Numbered from the stretch's first letter, positions 1 through 8,844 are shown. The stretch is 64,000 nt of DNA from Phosphoribacter sp037045045 (GCA_037045045.1 JBAOHL010000002.1:186001-250000), one strand, 5' to 3'. Translations and numbers: made by a program. The notes: generated by a model from the letters alone, not told the origin.

Positions 1-359
1 ACTGCCACGCCTTGACCGATCTACCGGTCGTCCACGCTGACTGCATCCAGTCCTTGGGCGGGAACACCAATCTTCTGATCGAACACAACTCGCTCTGGTC
101 CCGCGACACGTCGGACATCCTGCTCGGGCAGGAGGGGGGTGAGGCACGGAACGTGGTCATCAACAACAACAGGCTCATGTCCGAGGGATCGCCACCACCT
201 GCCTACCTGCTCTACCTGACGGGCACGAACACTGTCGTCACTAACAACCGATTCACCCATCGGTTCACCTACGGCCACTGCACTCACAACAACAGCTACG
301 CCTACACGTGGTCAGGGAACGTTTGGGACGACACGGGCCAGCCAATCCCGAGCTGCTAG
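1..359 (+). CDS. C-terminal part of a right-handed parallel beta-helix protein (5' truncated)
   Basis: The reading frame is already open at the window edge (first full codon at 3) and ends with TAG at 357-359, so only about the last 118 residues are seen. The Asn-rich pattern (IEHNSLW, VVINNNRL, VVTNNRF) is the regular inward-facing ladder of a right-handed parallel beta-helix, as in pectate-lyase-like and other polysaccharide-acting proteins. The HADCIQ stretch resembles the conserved H-x-D-x-x-Q found in many secreted carbohydrate-active beta-helices. At the edge of a polysaccharide locus it is probably an extracellular polysaccharide lyase or hydrolase, or a binding protein. Catalytic residues cannot be assigned because the N-terminal part is missing. 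The adjacent gene is convergent. Confidence 0.7.
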   Translation, partial: CHALTDLPVVHADCIQSLGGNTNLLIEHNSLWSRDTSDILLGQEGGEARNVVINNNRLMSEGSPPPAYLLYLTGTNTVVTNNRFTHRFTYGHCTHNNSYAYTWSGNVWDDTGQPIPSC

Positions 360-409
360 CGGTACGTGTTTACACGGTTAATCGACACCATCACCTTCGA
401 TGGGCCCAG

Positions 410-439
410 CCCGGCCTGAATGAATCAGGAACGGCCGGG
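410..439. terminator. Hairpin between convergent genes
   Basis: A perfect 7-bp inverted repeat (CCCGGCC at 410-416, GGCCGGG at 433-439) with a further short CTGA/TCAG pairing inside overlaps the stop codon of the leftward glycosyltransferase. It lies between two converging genes. There is no clear T-run, so it is a possible bidirectional terminator or mRNA end structure rather than a classical intrinsic terminator. Confidence 0.4.
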
Positions 440-1657
440 GTCGGTTGCCCCGGAGTCGGACACGCCCAGGTGCTCCGGATGCAGCCGTGACCGGTAAATG
501 TCCAGCATGCGACGGCCGGCGGCGTCCCAGGTGAGCCGCGGCGACCAGCCCAGGATGTCGGCGCGCAAGCGGGACCGCAGGGCTTCATCGTTCCCAATCA
601 CGTGGAGGTGCCGTGTCAGCGTCTCTACGTCCCTCGGCTCGTGCACGTAGGCGTGCATGCTCGGCGGGAGCAGCGCACCAGCTGCGGACGAGACGATGGG
701 TATCGATCCGCAGGCCTGCGCTTCGTACGTCACCAAGGCGCTGCCCTCCTCAACCGAAGGCAACAGGAGCGCGTCGCTCTGTCTGAGGAGGGCGGGAACA
801 TCGCTGATGAACCCCAAAGTCTCGACCCAGGGCCTGTCGATCAAGTCCGCGATCGCCTCCCGATAGCCGGAAGCGAAAGCTCCTGCGACCAGAAGTCGGG
901 ACGTGGGTGGCAAATCCGCCTTCGACCACGCTCGCAACACGTAGTGCAGGCCCTTCCTCGGCTCGGCGGACCCGACGAACACTCCCGTAAACGGCCGTTC
1001 GGGCCGATCTGCCCTACCTTCCGGTCCGAACCGTGTCGGATCGAAACCATACTGGTGCCGGGCCAATCGAGAAGCACCATAACCCCGAGCGAGGAACGTC
1101 GCCTCGACGTGGCGTGAGGGAACCATGAGGAGGTCGACCGCGTCGTACTCCCGTTGCTCAAGATGCAGGCGTCTCGGGTTGGGCCGGTGGGAATGCCCCC
1201 TCTTGAGTTCCACACCGAGGATGTCAGACTCGACGGCAGCCTGCTCATAGGCTTCTGCAGTGTGTGCGTTGGGCACTTCTCGGGAGCTTAGGCAGCCGAC
1301 CGCGCGAGCGGCCTGCAAGGTGGCCAGGGCACTCTGCGGCCAGGTATGGACGACATCGAAGTCATCGGCCGACCGTCGGAGGCTTCGAGCTACCCAATGA
1401 TCGTGGTACACGAGCGCCAGGTCAGGCGACCCGAATGCGCGATGGGGAATCCGCCTGCCTCGGATGCGCAACGTCTCCCGCACGTCGACGGACGCCGGGA
1501 CGTCGCCGTGTAGCGACGTGCAGATCAAGGTCACCTTGGCCCCGGCCGCGGCCAGGCCCCGGACCTGGTTCAGGGCGGTGATACCGATCCCGGGGGCCCC
1601 GACACGGTGGGGGAAGCTGTAGAGGACCCGGACATCTGCATCAGCCTCTGGCGTCAC
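425..1657 (-). CDS. Family 4 glycosyltransferase (GT-B fold)
   Basis: Predicted cytoplasmic enzyme that transfers a sugar from a nucleotide donor to the growing lipid-linked polysaccharide repeat. The 410 residues start at a GTG and show the GT-B plan. The N-terminal acceptor domain opens with a glycine-rich loop (GAPGIGITALNQVRGLA). The C-terminal donor domain opens with GVFVGSAEPRKGLHYVLRA and carries the GT4 signature LPSVEEGSALVTYEAQACG, whose EEG/E glutamates contact the donor nucleotide sugar. It is followed after 115 bp of low-information sequence by another transferase on the same strand, in a locus full of transferases. Donor and acceptor cannot be deduced. Confidence 0.85.
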   Translation of the reverse strand: MTPEADADVRVLYSFPHRVGAPGIGITALNQVRGLAAAGAKVTLICTSLHGDVPASVDVRETLRIRGRRIPHRAFGSPDLALVYHDHWVARSLRRSADDFDVVHTWPQSALATLQAARAVGCLSSREVPNAHTAEAYEQAAVESDILGVELKRGHSHRPNPRRLHLEQREYDAVDLLMVPSRHVEATFLARGYGASRLARHQYGFDPTRFGPEGRADRPERPFTGVFVGSAEPRKGLHYVLRAWSKADLPPTSRLLVAGAFASGYREAIADLIDRPWVETLGFISDVPALLRQSDALLLPSVEEGSALVTYEAQACGSIPIVSSAAGALLPPSMHAYVHEPRDVETLTRHLHVIGNDEALRSRLRADILGWSPRLTWDAAGRRMLDIYRSRLHPEHLGVSDSGATDPGRS

Positions 1658-1772
1658 GAGACGACTCCCCTACTGTGCTTGGCCGCCGGGCGAAGCATCG
1701 AGGAGACCCCGGCAGGGGTCGATGGTCGACATCCAGACGTTACCGAAGACGGGACAAGCCCCGGGTCGGCCT

Positions 1773-2639
1773 TCACGACACACGCCGCAACGACGCCACG
1801 CGCAGTCGAAGTTCGCTGTAGCGATCCTTGCCGAGCGCACCGAGGGCAGCCCTTCGCACGGTTGTCCGTCCCAGGTCGCGGACAGTTCGTATCGGCACAC
1901 GGAGGACGAGATCGCGCGCGACCTCACCCGGACTCGGTTCGTCCACATCGTCGAGCAGGTCACCGAAAAGGGCGCGATAGGAACGCGGCGAGACCCGCCG
2001 CCCACGCACCCGGTTGCTCACGTTCGAGCCGTGAACCACCTGGAGCCACCCTGGAGGACCGCCCACCTCAATCACCGGCATGACACGGGGAAACTCATTG
2101 TGGTACTCCGACCAAGCCGTCACCGGAGCATCCCAGGACTCCAGAACGGAGACGAACGCATTGCGGCGGTCAGTTCTGAGGAACAGCCCGCCTTGGCTCT
2201 TGATCAGGCCATGGGTGACGTAGACGGCAGACCGCGAGACGTCGATCGAGATCGACGCGACACGGTTGCAGAAGTCGCTGGCCAGTGCGTCGTCATTGTC
2301 CAGATTGGTGGTTAAGAGAAACGGGGATGGTTCTGGGAACGCGGCCCGCAGATCCGACACGAGATCCTCGGTCGACACCGTCGATCGATACACCGGCGTG
2401 AAGAGGCCATCCTCGACCATCCCCGCCAGCCGCTTCGACAACCATCCGGGACTGTCCGGGTCGAAGTAGACGAGCCAGCGGAGGCCAACCCCATGTTGCC
2501 TTTCCACCGACGGCGCACAGTAGCGGAGGAAGAGTTCGACGCGTTCCCGCAGCCAACCATCGCGTGCGCGGATCCGGCTCTCGGGCCCCGCCGTCGGCAG
2601 GTTGAACCTAGTCAGGATGACGTGATCCTTCGCCTGCAT
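1773..2639 (-). CDS. Putative rhamnosyltransferase-family glycosyltransferase
   Basis: A 288-residue protein if it starts at the ATG at 2639. The open frame continues upstream to 2786 but would overlap the preceding gene, and the extension is low-complexity, so the internal ATG is preferred. MQAKDHVILTRFNLP is a plausible beginning, RWLVYFDPDSPGWL and TTNLDNDDALASDF match the DxD-containing core of the putative rhamnosyl transferase family (PF11316), and the acidic NLDNDDAL stretch probably binds the metal and nucleotide sugar. The rhamnose specificity is only a family name. It lies just downstream of a Wzz-like membrane protein on the same strand and probably shares its transcript. No convincing ribosome-binding site precedes 2639, so the start is uncertain. 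Confidence 0.75.
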   Translation of the reverse strand: MQAKDHVILTRFNLPTAGPESRIRARDGWLRERVELFLRYCAPSVERQHGVGLRWLVYFDPDSPGWLSKRLAGMVEDGLFTPVYRSTVSTEDLVSDLRAAFPEPSPFLLTTNLDNDDALASDFCNRVASISIDVSRSAVYVTHGLIKSQGGLFLRTDRRNAFVSVLESWDAPVTAWSEYHNEFPRVMPVIEVGGPPGWLQVVHGSNVSNRVRGRRVSPRSYRALFGDLLDDVDEPSPGEVARDLVLRVPIRTVRDLGRTTVRRAALGALGKDRYSELRLRVASLRRVS

Positions 2640-2673
2640 GGGTCGAGGATCGCACGTCCGCTCAGGAACCGCG

Positions 2674-3360
2674 TCAAATCTCAGATAGTTCTGCGCCTGG
2701 TGTGCGCCGCGGATCAGCCTGACGCCTGCGGCGCAGGGCAACCCAACGATCGAACTGGACGACGGCGATCGCGGTGAGCGCGCCACCGAGCAGAGCTACC
2801 GAACCCAGCGTCCGAACCCTAGACCCACCAATCTGCACGACTACCGGTTCTTGGGGCGAGATCAATGCGCCCACGCGCATGGCGCTCGAGATCCCCAGTT
2901 CGTCCTGCCGTTGCTGAAGCAGAGCCGTGAGTACCGAACCTACCTCGGCTGCCTGCGCGGCCACAGGTGCCGGCTGTGCCCCAACGACTTGCACGTCGAT
3001 GTTTGGTCGGCTGTAGATGGGAAGCCACTGCGTGCCGTCGTTAGCAAGTCGAACCTGCACAGCGTTGCGCAATCCCTCTCCGTACAACGTGGTATCCGAC
3101 GACGCAAGGAGCGGAGGACGCACGCCTTTGTTGTAGTCGGACACGATCACGCCCGCGAGGGGCGTCATGTCGAAGCGCGGATCCTCGAGGTAGTTCGGGA
3201 AGAGATTATCGCGTGGCGGAAGGAGCACTACCTTGACTTGCGCGAAGTAGACCGGAGGTACGTGAAGACTCTGGTAGAGGACGAGCACTGACGCCACACA
3301 CCCCAAAACCATGAGGTACCAGCGGCGTAGGACCAGTCTCAGCAGGTCCATGGTTGTCAT
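2674..3360 (-). CDS. Wzz-like polysaccharide co-polymerase
   Basis: A 228-residue membrane protein with one transmembrane helix near the N-terminus (about residues 14-32, after LLRLVLRRWY) and one near the C-terminus (about 183-203). The intervening extracytoplasmic domain follows the plan of Wzz/chain-length-determinant co-polymerases. The P-rich VVLLPPRDN after the first helix is common in actinobacterial members. It would set or limit polysaccharide chain length together with the Wzy polymerase. No tyrosine-kinase domain or Tyr-rich tail is present. A second protein of the same design is encoded divergently at 3665, and both begin with a similar MDL...RRWYL stretch, suggesting an ancient duplication. 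Confidence 0.75.
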   Translation of the reverse strand: MTTMDLLRLVLRRWYLMVLGCVASVLVLYQSLHVPPVYFAQVKVVLLPPRDNLFPNYLEDPRFDMTPLAGVIVSDYNKGVRPPLLASSDTTLYGEGLRNAVQVRLANDGTQWLPIYSRPNIDVQVVGAQPAPVAAQAAEVGSVLTALLQQRQDELGISSAMRVGALISPQEPVVVQIGGSRVRTLGSVALLGGALTAIAVVQFDRWVALRRRRQADPRRTPGAELSEI

Positions 3361-3664
3361 GCGCTGGCCTCGCCCCGGCTCGACTGGCTACTTCCGCAAA
3401 GTGTACTGACCCGGCGGGTGACTTCAGCAGGCGTGACCCGCGACGCTCAGCGATCCGGCTGCGTGCCGCCAGGGTGTAGACCCATGCGATGGACGAGGAG
3501 ACCGCCGCCGGGGGTGGCCAGGTACGCTCTCGGTGAGGGGCCGCCCGCCGGGGCCCGACCCCGGTGAGAACCGCGTGGACGCCGGGCCGAGTCTGTAGTA
3601 TGAGACACTGGGCGGACGATCGACCTCAGCCTTCGGTCGATGCAGGTGAGGGGGCTCGCGGCGA
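3361..3664. promoter_or_regulatory. Divergent promoter region between two co-polymerase genes
   Basis: About 300 bp without a convincing gene separate two divergent Wzz-like genes, so both leftward and rightward promoters must lie here. Visible elements are a perfect 7-bp inverted repeat (ATCGACC at 3619-3625, GGTCGAT at 3635-3641) just before the purine-rich AGGTGAGGGGG ribosome-binding site of the rightward gene, and a TAGTAT that could be a -10 element near 3596. The remaining sequence is G+C-rich and I see nothing else in it. Confidence 0.45.
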
Positions 3665-4423
3665 ATGGACTTGAGCGCGTTCGTCTCGGCCCTGCTGCGT
3701 CGTTGGTACCTTACCGTCAGCGCTCTGATCGCCACGGCTGGCGTCACGTTCCTCGTGGTCATGCTCATCGGGCCCACGTACAAGGCGGACGGAGCCGTTC
3801 TCCTTTTTCCTCCCGCATCCACAGTCCGCAATTCGACCTCGGTGGAGACGCAGGGCAACCCCTACCTCGTGCTGGGAGGTCTAAGTCAAGCGCGGGACAT
3901 TCTAATGCGCACGATGCGCACAAAAACCGCCGTGAACGCATTCGCGAGCCGCCAGCCCAATGCTCAGTATGAAGTCAATCCGGACTTCACGACGAGCGCG
4001 CCGATCCTCGTCATAACGGTGTCGTCCCCTTCTGCGGAAGACTCTATTCGGGGACTGAACGACGTTATGCAGACCGTTCCAGAGACGTTGCGGTCCCTGC
4101 AGTCGGGCATCGTGGGCCTACCCAGTGACGGATACATCACGTCCGTCGTGTTGACCACCGACACCAAGCCCGAGACGGTTCGGAGCGATCAGATCCGAAG
4201 TGGAATTGTCGTGGGTGCGGCCGTCCTGCTGGTCATGTTGCTCCTACTGGCTTTGGTGGATGGGCTACTCATGGCCCGTGCCACGCGTCGTCGACTCGCG
4301 GTGGAAGCATCCGACGCCACTGGTCAGCCACAACTGCCCGACGAGCCGGGCGATCCCCCACCGGCGGACCGACCCAACTCGTCTAGAGCCCACGCTCGGC
4401 GTGCCCAGCGAGTCGGTCGCTAG
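3665..4423 (+). CDS. Wzz-like polysaccharide co-polymerase
   Basis: A 252-residue membrane protein that begins MDLSAFVSALLRRWYL and has an N-terminal transmembrane helix (about 15-37), an extracytoplasmic domain including NAFASRQPNAQYEV, a second helix (about 180-202) and a hydrophilic Arg/Pro-rich cytoplasmic tail. This is the layout of chain-length regulators that interact with Wzy. The strong purine-rich ribosome-binding site AGGTGAGGGGG lies 9 bases before the ATG. The next gene, a Wzy-type polymerase, overlaps or closely follows it, which fits joint function. No kinase domain is fused or adjacent. Confidence 0.75.
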   Translation: MDLSAFVSALLRRWYLTVSALIATAGVTFLVVMLIGPTYKADGAVLLFPPASTVRNSTSVETQGNPYLVLGGLSQARDILMRTMRTKTAVNAFASRQPNAQYEVNPDFTTSAPILVITVSSPSAEDSIRGLNDVMQTVPETLRSLQSGIVGLPSDGYITSVVLTTDTKPETVRSDQIRSGIVVGAAVLLVMLLLLALVDGLLMARATRRRLAVEASDATGQPQLPDEPGDPPPADRPNSSRAHARRAQRVGR

Positions 4424-5777
4424 GCCCGATCGCCACGTGACTCGCCGACCTCCTCGCACCGCAGACGCGACGCTCCTCACGGTCTTCGTCACGATGCTGC
4501 TGGCCATTCCTGCCCCCATGGTGTTCGCACCACTAGGTACCGCGGGCAGCCCGGCGACGATCATCGCGATGTCCTCCACCTGCTTGTGGCTGTGGTACCA
4601 GATCCAGCGCGATCACCCAGTCACGTCAGGTGTTCAGCCGGTGAGGGCTGCGATGATCGGCTGGCTGCTGGCCATGCTCGCCGTGTACGCGCACGCGATG
4701 GCGCACCCCATCTCTGCCGATGAGATCAGCCCCGCGGACAGCGGCCTGCTTCGCCTGATCGGCATGACCGGCATAGTTCTGGTGGCCAACGACGGGATCC
4801 GGTCCCTCGCCCACCACCGTCAACTGGTGGGATCGCTCGTGATCGCCGTTGGGATGGTTGCTTTGCTCGGGGTCATCCAGACGATCACCAAACAGCTCTG
4901 GGTCGACAGGATCAGCATCCCCGGCCTCCGGTCCGGCGCTGCCGGGTGGGAGCTCGCCGCCCGGAGCGGTCTGGTCCGACCGAGCGGGACGTCAACCCAT
5001 CCGATCGAGTTCGGCATGGTTCTGACGACCACCCTCCCTCTTGCAATGACCTTGGCAAGGAGCGCCTCGCGGCGACGCTGGCTCTACCGAGTGCTGTTGA
5101 TCGCCATCTCGATCTCCATACTGCTGTCCATCTCGCGATCAGCCATGATCTGCGCGGCTGTCGCATTCGTCGTGACGGTGTCATCTTGGCCGCTCGCAGC
5201 GAAGGTTTGGGCTACGGCTTCGGCCCTTCTCGTGACGACGGTCGTCTTCCTCACGATGCCTGGTGTACTGGGAACGATCACCAACCTTTTCACGGGCATC
5301 TCCAGCGATTCGAGTGTCGCCTCGCGCACCGGCAGCTACGACGTCGCGAGCATGTTCATCAGTCGAAGTCCGCTGCTGGGCAGGGGTTTCGGCACCTTCC
5401 TACCGAAGTACTGGATCCTCGACAACGGCTACTTGGGGCTGCTCATCGAGGGCGGCGCGCTCGGCCTGCTAGGCCTCTTGATCGTCATTGCGACAGCCGT
5501 CGGATGCGCGTTCCGCTCTGCCCGCATCCACGTACACACCGCCGAAAGGGGCCAGCTGGACCGTGAGATCGCCGCGGCGCTCGTCGCCGCGGTCGCGGCA
5601 GGCGCAGTGGGCCTGGCCTTCTTCGACACGTTCGCGTTCCCTCAATCCGAGGGTGTGTTCTTCCTGCTCATTGGCCTTGCAGGCGCCTCCTGGCGACTTA
5701 GCAGTGGCGAGCGCCGGCGTTTGAACAGCCCGAACGAGGCGCCGTCGCGCAGTTCCGTCACCGAGGCCAACGCGTGA
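4401..5777 (+). CDS. O-antigen polymerase/ligase family membrane protein (Wzy-like)
   Basis: Polytopic membrane protein (458 residues from the GTG at 4401) with about 10-12 hydrophobic helices. It would join lipid-linked repeat units into polymer on the outer face of the membrane. The Wzy_C/O-antigen-ligase signature is visible: THPIEFG in the first large loop, and GRGFGTFLPKYW followed by DNGYLGLLIEGG in the second. The frame is open back to 4200, but that part lies inside the upstream gene. GTG at 4401 (overlapping by 23 bp) or GTG at 4437 are the realistic starts. The downstream glycosyltransferase overlaps by 4 bp (GTGA), implying translational coupling. Confidence 0.85.
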   Translation: MPSESVARPDRHVTRRPPRTADATLLTVFVTMLLAIPAPMVFAPLGTAGSPATIIAMSSTCLWLWYQIQRDHPVTSGVQPVRAAMIGWLLAMLAVYAHAMAHPISADEISPADSGLLRLIGMTGIVLVANDGIRSLAHHRQLVGSLVIAVGMVALLGVIQTITKQLWVDRISIPGLRSGAAGWELAARSGLVRPSGTSTHPIEFGMVLTTTLPLAMTLARSASRRRWLYRVLLIAISISILLSISRSAMICAAVAFVVTVSSWPLAAKVWATASALLVTTVVFLTMPGVLGTITNLFTGISSDSSVASRTGSYDVASMFISRSPLLGRGFGTFLPKYWILDNGYLGLLIEGGALGLLGLLIVIATAVGCAFRSARIHVHTAERGQLDREIAAALVAAVAAGAVGLAFFDTFAFPQSEGVFFLLIGLAGASWRLSSGERRRLNSPNEAPSRSSVTEANA

Positions 5778-6718
5778 CCGATCGGGGGGACGGGCGCGCG
5801 GCTGACCCAGGGCTGACTGTGGCTGTCATCGCCGTCCTCTACAACAGCGCCGGGCACCTTCCGGGCCTCATCGCATCGCTCTCCGAGGGCCTGGAGGGTG
5901 TGAGCTGGCAGCTCGTGGCAGTCGACAACTCGTCGACTGATGGCAGTCCCGCTGTGGTCCGCGAACTCTTGCCGGCCGCCAGGGTGGTCGAAACCGGTCG
6001 CAATGCCGGGTATGCCGCGGGCATCAACGCGGGGGTGGCGGCAGCACCGGCCCACCGGGCCGTCCTCATTCTGAACCCGGATGTGCGGCTCGCCCGAGGC
6101 TGCGTCGCGGAGCTGCTCAGGGCTCTTGACGAGCCGGGCGTCGGAATAGCGGTGCCACGGCTTCGGGATGCGCAGGGCCAGCTCATCTTGTCGATGCGTA
6201 GGGAGCCCACCCTCGCTCGCGCTTTCGCGGACGCATTCGTCGGTGCGAGCCGAGTGGGCCGCTTCGCATGTCTGGGCGAGGTCGTGACCGACCCCTCAGC
6301 CTATCGGGACCACCGGGACACCGACTGGGCAGAGGGATCGACGCAACTCATCAGCGCCGAATGCTGGTGCGCCTGTGGGCCGTGGAACGAGAGGTTCTTC
6401 CTGTACTCGGAAGAGACGGAGTTCGACCTTCGAGCACGAGACCTCGGCTATTCCACCCGTTTCGTCCCTACTGCTGCAGCCGTCCATCTCGAGGGGGGGT
6501 CAGGGGCGTCGCCCGCGCTTCGAGCCCTTATGGCTATGAATCGTGTCCGCCTTTTTCGGCTACGGAATGGGCGGGTCCGTGGCGCCCTGTACTGGCTGGC
6601 TATCGTGCTTCGTGAGGCGCTTCGCGTCGTGATCGGTGATCGGGGCAGCCGGCCGACCCTTCGCGCACTCCTCAGCCCCCGGCGGATGCACGAGAAGCCC
6701 GGCCCACACTCGCTCTGA
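5774..6718 (+). CDS. Family 2 glycosyltransferase, rhamnosyltransferase (WbbL)-like
   Basis: Cytoplasmic GT-A glycosyltransferase of 314 residues. The fold is indicated by VAVIAVLYNSAGHL at the start, VAVDNSSTDGS (first Asp loop binding the nucleotide), GRNAGYAAGINAG and LILNPDVRL, where NPD is the metal-binding DxD equivalent typical of WbbL-like rhamnosyltransferases. FFLYSEETEFDLRARDLGY near residue 215 carries the catalytic-base E-E-x-D region. It overlaps the Wzy gene by 4 bp (GTGA) and is the last gene of the 3665-6718 rightward unit. Acceptor and donor are unknown. Confidence 0.88.
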   Translation: MTDRGDGRAADPGLTVAVIAVLYNSAGHLPGLIASLSEGLEGVSWQLVAVDNSSTDGSPAVVRELLPAARVVETGRNAGYAAGINAGVAAAPAHRAVLILNPDVRLARGCVAELLRALDEPGVGIAVPRLRDAQGQLILSMRREPTLARAFADAFVGASRVGRFACLGEVVTDPSAYRDHRDTDWAEGSTQLISAECWCACGPWNERFFLYSEETEFDLRARDLGYSTRFVPTAAAVHLEGGSGASPALRALMAMNRVRLFRLRNGRVRGALYWLAIVLREALRVVIGDRGSRPTLRALLSPRRMHEKPGPHSL

Positions 6719-6722
6719 ACGC

Positions 6723-7379
6723 CTAACGGACCCGCTTGACTACTCCGATCACTTCGGAGGTCAGTCGAGCTACCGGCCCCGGAGCGGCAAGGATGTCGCC
6801 GCGCACTGACTGGAGGGTGTCGGTGTCGCGGACGCTGAAGCGGGGCTGGAGCCATGCGTCGGGCCGCGCCCGACGCCGGTCACTTGAGTGGACCCGCCGA
6901 TACCCGGACCGTCGCAATGCGCCGAGCACTCTGCGGTCGTAGCGACCCAGTGGCAGCGCGGCCTGTTCGATCGGCTCTCCGACGGCATCCGCGAGCTGCT
7001 CCCGAGCCTCAACCAGTTCCACCCGCAGCTCTGCGCGCGACAGCCCCCGCCACGGACGGTGATCCATGCCATGACTCCCGATGGTCATTCCAGCCTCCCG
7101 CAGCACCCTGAGGTCGTCGCTGTCGAGGCTGCCGCGCGACCCGAGTCGTCCAGCCAGCGCGAAAAATGTGGCCGTTAGCCCCCGATCCTTCAGCTCTGGT
7201 AGGGCAATATCGACATCAGAGGCGTTGCCGTCATCGAAGCTGAGGCGCACATCCGCTCGACCAACCACTTCGTCAAGGATTTCGGCAAACAACCGAGGCG
7301 TAATCCAAAAGGCCGCCTCACCTGGCTCCAGCTCACGGTTCGGGATCCCAATCCCGTGAAAACAGATGTTGACGGTCAT
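6723..7379 (-). CDS. Polysaccharide deacetylase (NodB/CE4 family)
   Basis: A 218-residue protein with the NodB homology domain: LSFDDGNASD (motif 1, catalytic base and metal-binding Asp), GSHGMDHRPW (motif 2, metal-binding His pair) and the sugar-binding PLGRYDRR region. It would remove N- or O-acetyl groups from a polysaccharide or a lipid-linked intermediate using a divalent metal. No signal peptide or transmembrane segment is visible, so it may act on a cytoplasmic or membrane-face substrate. It overlaps the upstream glycosyltransferase gene by 4 bp (ATGA) and is probably co-translated with it. Confidence 0.88.
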   Translation of the reverse strand: MTVNICFHGIGIPNRELEPGEAAFWITPRLFAEILDEVVGRADVRLSFDDGNASDVDIALPELKDRGLTATFFALAGRLGSRGSLDSDDLRVLREAGMTIGSHGMDHRPWRGLSRAELRVELVEAREQLADAVGEPIEQAALPLGRYDRRVLGALRRSGYRRVHSSDRRRARPDAWLQPRFSVRDTDTLQSVRGDILAAPGPVARLTSEVIGVVKRVR

Positions 7380-8290
7380 TTGCTCTGCTCGTGATCCCCG
7401 GGCCCCGCGTGGGTGGCCATCGGGGACGCCAACCTGGTGGACTCATCCCGCTCCCACGCAAGGCCGTCGTGCGCCGACCGCTTGGCCCGGAACGCTGCGA
7501 GCAAGCTGATCACGGCATACACGACGCCGGCCGGCGCCAGCCGGGGGTTGGGGCGGACGACGTCGCGGAACCACGCGCTGCGATCGGCTGGTCGGACGTC
7601 GATCGCGAGATGCCCCGCGTCGGCGGCGGACCGCATCGCGGCGTTGCCGCGGCGGACGCGCACCAGACGATCCACGAGGTGGCGGGTGCGACGGGGAGCC
7701 TCTACGGTCGTGACGACCTCGTCAACACAGGCCTTCTCATCGGCAGCAAACAACGAATCCAGGAAGAGGTCGTCAGCGACCATCAGCGGAAATGTCTCAA
7801 AGCGCGCCCGCCCCTCCTCAGACACAGCCACCATCCCCCGGCCGAATAGGCCGACGCGGAATGCCGGCAGCCGGCTGTTGACGGCGAAGTATGCGCGGAC
7901 CGGCCAGGGTCGACCGGTAACGGCAAGGAGACGGGTGGGGACTGCGGCCAGCGCTGCGGGCAACGGGGGGTCGACAGTCGACCTCGGGGTGACGGCTCGG
8001 GCGACCGCGCGCACCCCTGCGGAGTCGACGACAATGTCCGCGTCCATGTAGATTCTCGGGAATCCCACGGCGAGCCGATCTCCCGCATTGAGCGCGGCCG
8101 CCTTACTCGCCTCGGCGACCTCCACCACGCGCACCCCGCGTGCGGCCGCGACGGCCGCCGTCGAGTCCGTACACCCATTCGGCACGACGGTAATGTCGAA
8201 TTCACCGGGCGCTGCGTCGGCAAGAATTGCGTCAAGACATCTGCCTATGACGCTCGCCTCGTTGTGGGCTGCGATGACAATGCTCGTCAT
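7376..8290 (-). CDS. Family 2 glycosyltransferase
   Basis: A 304-residue GT-A transferase. SIVIAAHNEASVIGRCLDA begins the Rossmann-like nucleotide-binding half, VVPNGCTDST carries the first Asp, and YMDADIVV is the metal-binding DxD motif. A hydrophobic patch near residue 265 may contact the membrane. It forms a two-gene leftward unit with the polysaccharide deacetylase (4-bp ATGA overlap), so the transferred sugar may be the one that is deacetylated. That link is an inference. Confidence 0.85.
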   Translation of the reverse strand: MTSIVIAAHNEASVIGRCLDAILADAAPGEFDITVVPNGCTDSTAAVAAARGVRVVEVAEASKAAALNAGDRLAVGFPRIYMDADIVVDSAGVRAVARAVTPRSTVDPPLPAALAAVPTRLLAVTGRPWPVRAYFAVNSRLPAFRVGLFGRGMVAVSEEGRARFETFPLMVADDLFLDSLFAADEKACVDEVVTTVEAPRRTRHLVDRLVRVRRGNAAMRSAADAGHLAIDVRPADRSAWFRDVVRPNPRLAPAGVVYAVISLLAAFRAKRSAHDGLAWERDESTRLASPMATHAGPGDHEQSK

Positions 8291-8637
8291 GGAGAGTTAC
8301 CTCGGCCGGGCTGACGATGAGTCAGCGAGTTCGATCGGACGTCGAAGTGCCCCGATTGGCCCACGTCCCCGATCCACGTTAGGCCACCCCAGAAGGTGCG
8401 CGCGCGAGTTCGTGATCCGGAAGGGCGATTCTATCAAGCCGAGGTGGGGCGCTGTCCCCGCACGCGCCGGGATGCTTCCGTATCCGTCCAGTGGTGACGA
8501 CGGGTGTGCGCGGCCGCCAAGGTGCGGTACTGCTGGCGGGGAGGTAACCCTTCAGCGCCCGCCTGAAGCTCTCACGCCAGGCGGGGCGGCCTGGACGTCG
8601 GGGATCGTACTCCGAGAGATCGTGTCGGACGGGTGAG
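8291..8637. other. Non-coding stretch, nothing recognised
   Basis: About 350 bp upstream of the leftward glycosyltransferase with no reading frame of coding character. It should contain the promoter for the transferase/deacetylase unit. I see no clear -10/-35 pair, repeat or hairpin. Confidence 0.5.
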
Positions 8638-8844
8638 TTAAAGGATGCACACGGCCCCGCGGTGGGTGTGGCCGTTGAATAGCGCGCCGTCGTAGGGTCG
8701 TCGGGCGGCACTACCTGTCGCCGGCACGGCCACCGCGGACATCCTCCTCGAGACCGTTCGGACGTTCACGGAGCCGGATTTGACCGCTTCGACAGACCCC
8801 AGTGGAAGCCACACCTCCTGGCGTTCGGTCATGTCGACAGTCAC
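8638..8844 (-). CDS. Possible small hypothetical protein
   Basis: A 68-codon frame starting at GTG 8844, preceded by a GGGGGA ribosome-binding site 4 bases upstream. Third codon positions are about 78% G/C by my count, in the range of neighbouring polysaccharide genes. The product is hydrophilic (TERQEVWLPLGSVEAVKSG...) and ends HTHRGAVCIL. I do not recognise it. It is divergent from the acyltransferase at 8903 with a 58-bp gap. It could also be a remnant of a larger gene or chance coding. Confidence 0.3.
   Translation of the reverse strand: MTVDMTERQEVWLPLGSVEAVKSGSVNVRTVSRRMSAVAVPATGSAARRPYDGALFNGHTHRGAVCIL

Noticed and set aside
4200..4400. Extended N-terminus of the Wzy-like protein
   Set aside because: These codons lie within the upstream co-polymerase gene and give Trp/Cys-rich sequence unlike a membrane protein start.
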